This document shows, in pieces, positions 56,039-64,000 of a stretch of DNA of 64,000 bases. The notes under the pieces were generated by a model. That model worked only from the letters and a program-made list of their open reading frames with translations. It made no database searches and was not told where the DNA came from. Position numbers and translations under genes: made by a program. The first letter of the stretch is position 1; each line of letters starts with the position of its first letter. Location of the stretch: NCBI GenBank assembly GCA_023014335.1, contig JAECYW010000008.1, forward strand, positions 2,170,001 through 2,234,000, written 5' to 3'. Source of the DNA: Galerina marginata. Lineage: Eukaryota; Basidiomycota; Agaricomycetes; Agaricales; Galerinaceae.

Positions 56039-59000
56039 TTATAACCAATCTGACGCTTCCACCAATCCACTGGCGAATTGTTCCATCCCAATAACTTGGA
56101 ACATGCCCTTCCGGCCCCATTCACTACCTACGCCGAACTCACGTCTCCAGGCACGGCCTATAACATAAGGAATATAAGCACTCTCGTCAGGAAAAAAGTT
56201 CAATCCAACTCACTCAAACCATCCTCCCATGCGTACAACTCAACTTTCCATCCACGTCTCAATGCAGTCCGAACAGGGCCTGTGATACGACCGTTAGTAG
56301 GCTACAATGATAATCGACGTGGGATGAGATTACCTAGAAACCCGTCTTCATTAAATTGACCCATGTTACCGTCGCCAGTGGCGAGTACGATCGTTGATCC
56401 TTCTGGTACATCATCTGTAGCCGCCAACGCTTGATGCAATTTTAGCTGCAGCAGTTCGTCAACCCCCTGTTCGCGGTACTTGACCTTCGTCTGGGGTGTA
56501 CTGCCATTCGTAATTCCGTTGTAAGGGTGTGTACTTCCACCGCCAGAATTACCCGAGCCTGCGCCTCCTCCGCTACCACTCTCGGCGCTGGTATTTCCAG
56601 AGATCTTTCGAGCATGACCAACACTTTTATCCCTCTTTGCTGAATGAGTCATGCCTGAGAGAGTCGACGTTGTAACGGGGCTTGATTGAGCACTTTTACC
56701 TCCACCACTGGATTTTCCTGACCCGCTGCGATCTTTGTCCCGATGCCTTTCACGGTCCATACCATCGCCTGCAATAGCCCATCAGATATGATATGGAGAG
56801 GTCGGAGATGAAGGCAACGCACCGAGGTCGGGAACCCTAATAAATACACGTAATTCATATCCCAGTCGCTCAATACTCTCCATTGGTTGATATAGTGGAC
56901 TGGAAGTCACGACAACTCTACCTGAAAAAAAAGAAAAAATAGTCAGCACTCAAGGCAAGCCTATCACAAACTCAGCACATACGCGTTATAGGTCTGCCCC
57001 TCTCCAATATCAACGTCAAAGCCGCATGCCACAGATGCTTCGGCGCTTTCTTCTCCTTGTTGTTTTTGAGCGACCCGACGAATAGAGAACCCGGGCCAAC
57101 GGTACCATTATCTTCATTGTCCGTAGCTGGATATCCATGACCATCCAACTTCGTTTCTTTTTCATGTTTATCGGTTGTTTCGTCTGGAGACCGTCTCCGT
57201 CCATCATCTTTTCCGGACATATAACTTCCCAAAACTGATCCAGTAGGCAAAGAGCGTGACGTCGTTGCAAAGGAAGGTAATGGGATAGGATAGTTTCCAC
57301 CCTTCTGTACAGGTACAGCCTGAGGGCGCTTCGAAGAACTAGGTGAAGTTGTCTCGCCAGCTGTAGGAATGGGAAGCGGACGAGCACTCGAAGATTTGAC
57401 AGCCGCAAATGCCGAAGCCGGGTCTGATTTATCGCTGACTTTGGCAGCAGTTGTAGCTTTTGTGAGTACAGTAGGGAGAGGTCGTCCTCGAGTTGCGGTT
57501 GCGGTAAGCTTCGTGCGCTGAGGCGGGTGTCGCTTAAGATGTGATAACAAACCGATGAGGATATTAGAGCTAAAAACGCTAATCAAAACGAATCTCAAGC
57601 ATGAGCAAGAAAGATACGCACTGATCGATAAAAACGTGAATCAAAACATCGCTTTTCTTAGGTGGACGACCCCGTGGGTCAATTTCCTCCTCCTCTTCGT
57701 CTATGCCACTGAATCGAACCAGTTCTCCGCGAGAAGCGTGTTCGGCTTCAACAGGATCATCTTCGAAGTCGAAAACCTCTCCTCCAGTACCCTCACTCCC
57801 CGTCCTGATATGGCCACCTTTTCGCGATCTCTTCCGCTTTATCCCAGGAATGGCTATGGGAGAAGACTTTGCAATGCCGTAGTTTGCACTGATATCAACA
57901 CTTAACGCCTTCGTGGCCCTCGTTGTCGGGGCTGAGCCTTGTTTTTCAATCCGCGCAATGACTTTCCCAAGCTCCTCGCGTTGCTCCGGAAAGAACTGGC
58001 TGAGCTTCTTTGCGAGAGCGAGTAGACGACCACGCTTGCTCTCCGGTGGGGGATGAGCACGGGTTTCGGCCGGTCGCAATGTTGATAGTAGTCCAGAGCC
58101 AGAGCTAGACGTGGCAGAGAGGTGTTTCTGTAACTGATTTCTATCCACGTCGAGGATGTCCATTGGGTATTCCGGTGAAGCCTTATTCTTTCCTTTCTTT
58201 GGTTTTGCTTGGGCGGCATCACCTGAGTCTTCGTCCACAGCTGCCGCATCTCCCAAAACGGCCTCCCGTAATTGTGGATCGGACCTTGCATGCGACAAGG
58301 TCTTACGCTTTGTTCGCGTCCGCTTTTTCTTCTCTCCGACTGCAGCCTCGTCAGGTTTCGAGAGAAATACATCATCAGCGACATTCTCTGCCTCCACTTT
58401 GACCTCGAGCGCGATATCTTCTTCCGCTTCGTCTACAGCATCTCCACTGTCGAACTTGAACTTCCTCGGTGTCGGAGGGGTGCTCTTGTAGGACCCTATT
58501 CCCCCGATACCGATTAAATTATGAATATGCACTGTGTCTTTCCCCTTTCTACGTCGACTCCGATCTCGTTTCCGGCGAGGGGGTTGAAGCAAGGACATAT
58601 TCGAAAGGCTGTCGTTCTCTTCTTGGTCGTCGTCCTCATCCTGCGGTTCTACTCCGTCGTCAACGTTGTCATCGTCATCGTCGTATTCAATCTCAATGTC
58701 GAAGGCCTCGTGATCATCCACTTTGCTTTCACCTTGACCAGTCGACTTGGCTTTGTCTATCTTCAACTTCTCTCTCTCCCTTTCCTTCCTTCCTACTCGC
58801 TTTCCTTTCTTTCCTACAAGATTGATCGGCGTCCGGTCTAAGCCAACCTCAGGTTCCTTTCCGCTGGCGACTTCTCCTGAATTTGTTGGGGTCCTTCCTC
58901 CGTCCTTATCTGATCCACCGGCCACATCTTCTTCGCTCATCACCTGGGCAGTTGCCTGCGAGTTGACGGGTCGACGTAGAATGGTCACAGGAAGTTTCTC

Positions 59001-62000
59001 CTTCTCGCCTCCAGATGGACTATAGGAAATAGAAGGCGGGGGAACGAGGAACTCCTTTTCGTGAGCCTTAGCTTTGGCTTTAGTCTTGCTCGGGCTTTCC
59101 AGAAGTAACGAACGGGATGATGTCGATGCGGACGCGGATTTCGAACGTTTCTTCTTCTTAGGTGACGAAGTAACTTGCACCCCGGTGCTGTCATCTGCAG
59201 GACCATCCATCTTGGGAACCATAATGGGCGAATCGGCGGCGGCGGCGGCGGTGAGGGAACCTGGAGGTAAACCATGCGACCGAGGTGGCCTCTTCCGACG
59301 ACGTTTGCGCTTTGGGTGATCTTGGTCATTGTCTATGATAATAACGTTCAACTTTGAGTCGATCAATTGGTTTGAAAGAAAAATGAAGAAAAGACGGGAA
59401 GAACAAAGGTAAAAATATAAATAAAACCAACATACCGTTCACCTGCTTCCACTCGGCTTCTCCTTCTCCTTCTTGACCCTCGCCTTCCTCTCCAGATCCA
59501 GCTTCGTCTCCAACCTCTCGAGAGTCGCTAGGACCAGAAGTCCCAGACGTCGAAGGACGGGCAGCGCTCCATCTGGCTCTTTCAGCTGCAATGAAGCTCA
59601 GAGCTTCATCAAGGTAGCCTAAAGAAGGCAATTCCTGCTTTGACACCTCCTCCAGGCGGGTAAAATCGCTTGTGGAATCAGTTTCAACTAATAACTGTGG
59701 TTGGGCGGTAAGTGGAGTGACTGGCTCTACTGCGGGCTTGAATTCCGGTAAGTCATCAGGTTCAGGAGAAACGAGTGATGCGGGAAGGGCATGAAGTCCC
59801 AGTAATGAATGTCGATATCCATGGTCTTCGCTTGCAAGTTCCTGAGTCTGGGTAAAACTTGTACTCTGCGTGGAGGCATGCAGTCGCGTCGTAGAAGATT
59901 CCGCAGGAGCATACCCAAAAGGATATTTTGGGGAGAGCTGGGGTTGAGTTTGAGTAGCTGGGGGTGGTGCTACCGTTTGGGTTTGCATATTTATTCTAGT
60001 TGGTGAGTAATTTTGAGATTGGGGTTGAGGCTCCATCGGTGGTCGTGATATCTGTTGAATGTCTACATCCCGTTGTACCAGTGTATTATGGGTTTGCGGC
60101 TGTATTTGCGAGAATGGCTGACTAGAAAATTCTACTTGTCGGTGTTGTGAAGGAAATTCAGCCTGAGACGCAGATGTCGGAGCTGATGGCTCTGGCCGTG
60201 GAGGAATACCTCTGGGAGTCGCAGCTTGTGCATGCGAACGAGGTGTATGTGAATAGGGATATTGATAGGGATAGTCGTCGTCGTCATCGTCATATTGTGG
60301 TTCTAGGTGAATTGTTCGTTCAGCCACTGGTTGGCGGTGCGACAACGGCTGTCTGTGGCCAGATGGTCCTGGTCGATCTACGGGGTAAAATAATGAGAAC
60401 ACTACAATTAAACGGAGGTCAAGAGCCCATTCGTACCATGGCCTGAGCTGTAAACTGAAGTTTGGGACGGCTGGGCTTTGTGTAAAGACGCGTCAGACCG
60501 TCCAAATCTTGGAAGAGCAGGGGCAGGTTTGCTCTCTATTCTCATTTCTTCATCTTCATCGTCGTCAACAGGCAGAAATTCGGCCCTCATCTCTCGAGGG
60601 GGCTCAAAAAGAAGCGTCTCAGACGGAGGTTGATCCGGTGTTCCAAGGTCATTGACAACACCAAAATCTGTGATGGTAATATAGCCTCCTGAATCACCAA
60701 GTGAAGACCGAACCTCAACACCAACGTTAGTTGGACGGTCGCTTTCGTGGAGAGGCAAAGGAGAATAGGGATTAGGGAGAGGCGACCCGTTTGAAGCAAG
60801 AGATGAAGCATGAGGAATGCTCGAAGAATGAAAAGGTCTTGAGAGCGGTTGCTGCCTTTGCGCGGTAAGTGTTGTAGTTGAATGAGAACTGGAATTAGAC
60901 GAAAGTAGGGACCGTTGGGTCTTTAATGACAAGGAACCCGAGTTACTAGATGTTGATGGTAAACTTGTACTGGACGAAGAAAATTGGTTCGTGGGTAATT
61001 GGGGCCTCGGTGGTTGAGGTCGTGAGGGAAATGCTGAGCTCGGTCCTTGGTCACGATCAGAATCTTCATCGAAGGTAATGGGTGGTGTATCAGGTATCTG
61101 ATACGACAGCAAGGAGAGGTTCGACGATGATGCAGAACCGGTCATAAAGGACGAATCAGAAGTTGTTCGCGGTGGTTGAGGGTCCCAAGTTCTGGTAAGC
61201 AAAGCATTAATTAGAGTTGATGTTGATGTTGACGTAGAGGAATTGACGGAAGTGGCGTCATTGCCGCTATGCAACGCCTGAGTAGATGAGGGTACTTGTC
61301 TCGTGGCCGACGTGGTAGTAGTGGATACCAGAATAGGAAGAGCTAAAGAGTCAGATGAAGACATCGCTGTTGTGGTAGGAGCACGAGCCTGAGATTGCAG
61401 CTGGACACTCGTTATGCTCGATCCGGTCTGACTTTGATCATGGCTATGAGCTTGAGACTGGGAGGAGGGGACTAAATATGAACCACCCGTCACCCCTGGA
61501 CGAACAAAATCGCGAGAAGTACGTGACGAGTGGTCTCCATGACCTTCACTACTCGGAGGTCGCAAACCATCTTCCGTGTGGCCAGTCTCTCGCGAGTCCA
61601 GGCGCTGGCTATTGCTTTCAAGTGGAACCGCTACAGCTATTCCTGGGTCCGTGTGATAAGGGAAAGGGGATGAATCGAGGAGAATTCGGTTGGAATCTTG
61701 GGAGCCATCAAAAGAAGGAAAATCGACTTCAGAGGCGATCTCAACCGTAAGGGAGGTAGATGCTGGAGAATTGGGCGGTGAAGGCGTATATTCACCGTCT
61801 TCTCGGCTTTCATACTCTTCCTCGTCCTCAGATATCACATCATTGCTTGGAGTCCCACTGTTCAAGTACAACGCGATTGGGGCGTGATTCCACACTGTCG
61901 ACCCTTCTGGGTGGATGCTACTGCTTGGAGGACGAGTAAACGAGGAAATACCGCTCATTCCACTCCGAGTACTAAGGCGGCTGTTTCTGCTGCGTCCACT

Positions 62001-62264
62001 GCGGCTGGGGAAGTCGCTGCCGACAACACTTTGTTCAGGCTGAAAGGTCGGTGTCGTTGAACTGGTGGCTGAGCGAATTTGAATAGGGATCCTAGGAGGG
62101 GGTTGTAGATGTGTCCATTCCCGTAAAACCGTAGTAAAAGCTCCTAAATCTGGTTGCTCGTCCGACGTTGGTTCGGAGCGGGGTGCTGAGTCCGTGGAGG
62201 ACAGGGAAGAAGACGGAGATATTGGATGTAAATGTACATATGGCGAAGACGTGGATTCGCTCAT
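56039..62264 (-). CDS. large disordered protein with C-terminal NYN ribonuclease domain
   Basis: NYN domains are PIN-like metal-dependent RNases. Eight exons join in phase (62264-60437, 60377-59436, 59332-57622, 57569-56983, 56921-56823, 56768-56334, 56279-56214, 56157-56039), about 1928 aa. Residues 1-920 are Ser/Thr/Gln/Pro-rich and disordered. Residues about 920-1480 are charged, with poly-Asp/Glu runs and KRKRRRKRPP-type nuclear signals. The NYN fold begins DVLIHVFIDHSNILIG (about 1490), continues LWHAALTLILERGRPITRRV and VVTSSPLYQPMESIERLGYE, then KYREQGVDELLQLKLHQALA, VLATGDGNMGQFNEDGFLG and RRGWKVELYAWEDGLSRAWR. The acidic active-site residues (D of FID, D of GDGN, E/D of the middle strand) appear present. 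Two long low-complexity loops split the fold. The start is the first ATG after an upstream stop-containing leader. Confidence 0.88.
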
Positions 62265-64000
62265 CGCACTAGGGGTAATATAAGAGAATGAAAGGCAACA
62301 GAAAAGAAGGAAGAAGTATTGTCTACAAAGCAAACGATGGTCGAGGTTGAAAGGAACGTGGACGACGACCATCTACTTGCATACACGTGACATACTTAAT
62401 CAATAAAGTTGATTATCTTATCAGATAAAATTGGCTGACCTAAATATCTGCCACGGTCATTTAATGATAATGACCATCATCGGACCCTTTCGCATGCAAC
62501 AACCATTTACCCTTCTGTCCAGCGAGGTGTATCTACCAATCACTGCTGTTTTTTGGTATCCGAATTGACTAAAGCACAATCATGGCACTTTCGACGAATC
62601 ATCATGCACGCCGTTAACATTTTCGTCAAAATTCTGTCCGACCGAATTGCATGAAAAGAATTCGAAACATCGTCCAGAATATTACCATTTATTTCGTCTC
62701 TCATGACGGCACGTAAATATCAGCAGCCATTCCACCGACTGACCTGCTGACCAATGTGGCGCCTACCATTTCATGTTCTCGTGGAATTTTGCTCTCAGAC
62801 TGGAACGCTTTCCCCAACCGTGGCGTTGAACTGGGCATATTCTCGGAAGTTCATTTCCATACAGTTTAAATTCTACTATGGTCGGTCTTATTCTGCTATT
62901 TATAAACCCTTTCCCAATTGGCCAACTTGCTTGCGCAGGGATGAAATATTTAGCAGACACTCTGAAGCTGGAACCCGGACATACTACGACGGCGACCTGC
63001 CTTCGACAGCTTTCTACGACGGTCTTCCTCGTGCTACTCGAGTAGATGTGCCCAATTGATCAACTCTTATAACCTTTCTCCGACAAAGAAAACCAGCAAG
63101 TGTTGTCCCATGCATCCTTATTTTTGGCGAGTTCCGTTCACAGTCGTGGTGGTTCCGGTCTTCCTTCCTTGACAGTGGGTTTAAAATCGTACACATCCAA
63201 TCTTGGATATTGTTCTGTTCCTGCGGTGTCTTTTAGTCCTTCGGCACCGTCGTGAGAGGAGAATCGAGAAGGGACTGCGAAGGGGTAGAGAACACTTGTA
63301 CTCTGGAATATGCCGCCACCAATGATCCTCGGTAACAAGGAGAAGTGGGGTTTTACATAAAGGTGAACAAATAATACACGGAAAACGGTTCACGAGTCCT
63401 CTCAACCATGACGTTTCAGCTGGAACACGAGTCTACGACATCATCCTTTCGCCGTTCGCGCCATGATGCCCCCAAATCCAAACCGAATTACTTATTGAGC
63501 ACACGATAGATGGCTCTGCCTGAAATACAGCCCCAAACTTGAACTCACCCACCGTCTCGCATTGGACCAGCTCCTTGAGAGCGAGCAGCATTCTCCATCG
63601 ATATCTGTCAATCGACCAATGCCGTGAAGCACCCCAGTGCCTAAGGCCCAAGCGAATTATCTCCCTACCCTGTATCCATCTGACAATTGGAGGAGTCCAG
63701 GGAATCCTGCTTCAAGCACAATTCTCTCAGAGATCAGAGTAAGTCATTAATTAAATACATCCACCCTGAGTCTATATGTCTACAGGAGGATAGAGGATAG
63801 CCTGGCGGCGCAATAGATTTGTGTCCTGGCGCGCCGAACGTCCTCAGACTCTACGTGTCTTCACTCTCACGGCATTGTCCGAATTTGCCCAAAGGCGTTT
63901 TTGAATTTATTCAGCCAATAGAAGGCGCGCGCACGACCGCAGTGGGCACGATTAGCCCTGTTCTTCCCTGCCACAATTTACGCCTCATTGCTCGTGGATT
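62265..64000. other. 1.7-kb terminal region without a supported gene
   Basis: This contains the promoter of the NYN gene. The frames 62754-63059, 63138-63405 and 63433-63742 overlap one another on opposite strands and show no domain or conserved motif. A gene continuing beyond the window edge cannot be excluded. Confidence 0.5.

Noticed and set aside
57902..58384. 160-aa minus frame inside the NYN gene
   Set aside because: Same strand but a different frame from the NYN exon 3, whose frame is continuous and phase-consistent.

Overview
The window looks like gene-dense nuclear DNA from an agaricomycete (mushroom-type) basidiomycete. Genes are cut by many short GT-AG introns, mostly about 50-70 nt. 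The gene content is typical of that group: DUF6534 and seven-helix membrane proteins, F-box proteins of the WKxARKxxPGxPxCPxDLxEPQYAxLAF type, arrestin-like paralogs, a microsomal P450, and an SRPK-like kinase beside a large NYN-domain protein. I saw no rRNA, tRNA, CRISPR array or intact transposon. Exon borders were read by eye. They are in phase throughout for UBA2, DNA2, DUR3, the Ca2+/H+ exchanger, the P450, the kinase and the NYN gene.

Layout. 1-354: 3' end of an unidentified + strand gene. 918-3563: UBA2, the SUMO E1 catalytic subunit. 4746-5927 (-): F-box protein. 6080-13240 (+): three tandem copies of a lineage-specific coiled-coil family; copies 1 and 2 have frameshifted, decaying 3' ends and copy 3 is intact. 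13619-18765 (+): DNA2 nuclease-helicase, with two ACGCGT cell-cycle boxes and a TGACGTCA site just upstream. 19093-19836 (-): conserved protein of unknown function. 21330-24285 (+): DUR3 urea transporter with 18 exons, one of only 6 nt, and a GATA cluster upstream. 25076-27083 (+): CAX-type Ca2+/H+ exchanger. 27354-31000 (-): two tandem paralogs of a seven-helix membrane protein. 31001-35927: gene-poor, with decayed-looking coding traces. 35928-38699 (+): cytochrome P450.

39760-50438: three arrestin-like paralogs (-), with a DUF6534 membrane-protein gene (+) between the first and second. All three arrestins share a roughly 52-nt block 157-180 nt upstream of their start codons, and the middle copy has a frameshifted N-terminus. 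51496-53064 (+): secreted or membrane MRH-domain (Atg27-like) protein. 53811-55383 (-): SRPK-like kinase. 56039-62264 (-): about 1928-aa disordered protein ending in an NYN ribonuclease domain. The last 1.7 kb shows no convincing gene.

Housekeeping functions (SUMO activation, Okazaki-fragment processing, urea uptake, Ca2+ sequestration) alternate with fast-evolving tandem families. The most original signals are the decaying coiled-coil array, the arrestin trio with its shared upstream block close to membrane-receptor-like genes, and the 6-nt DUR3 microexon.
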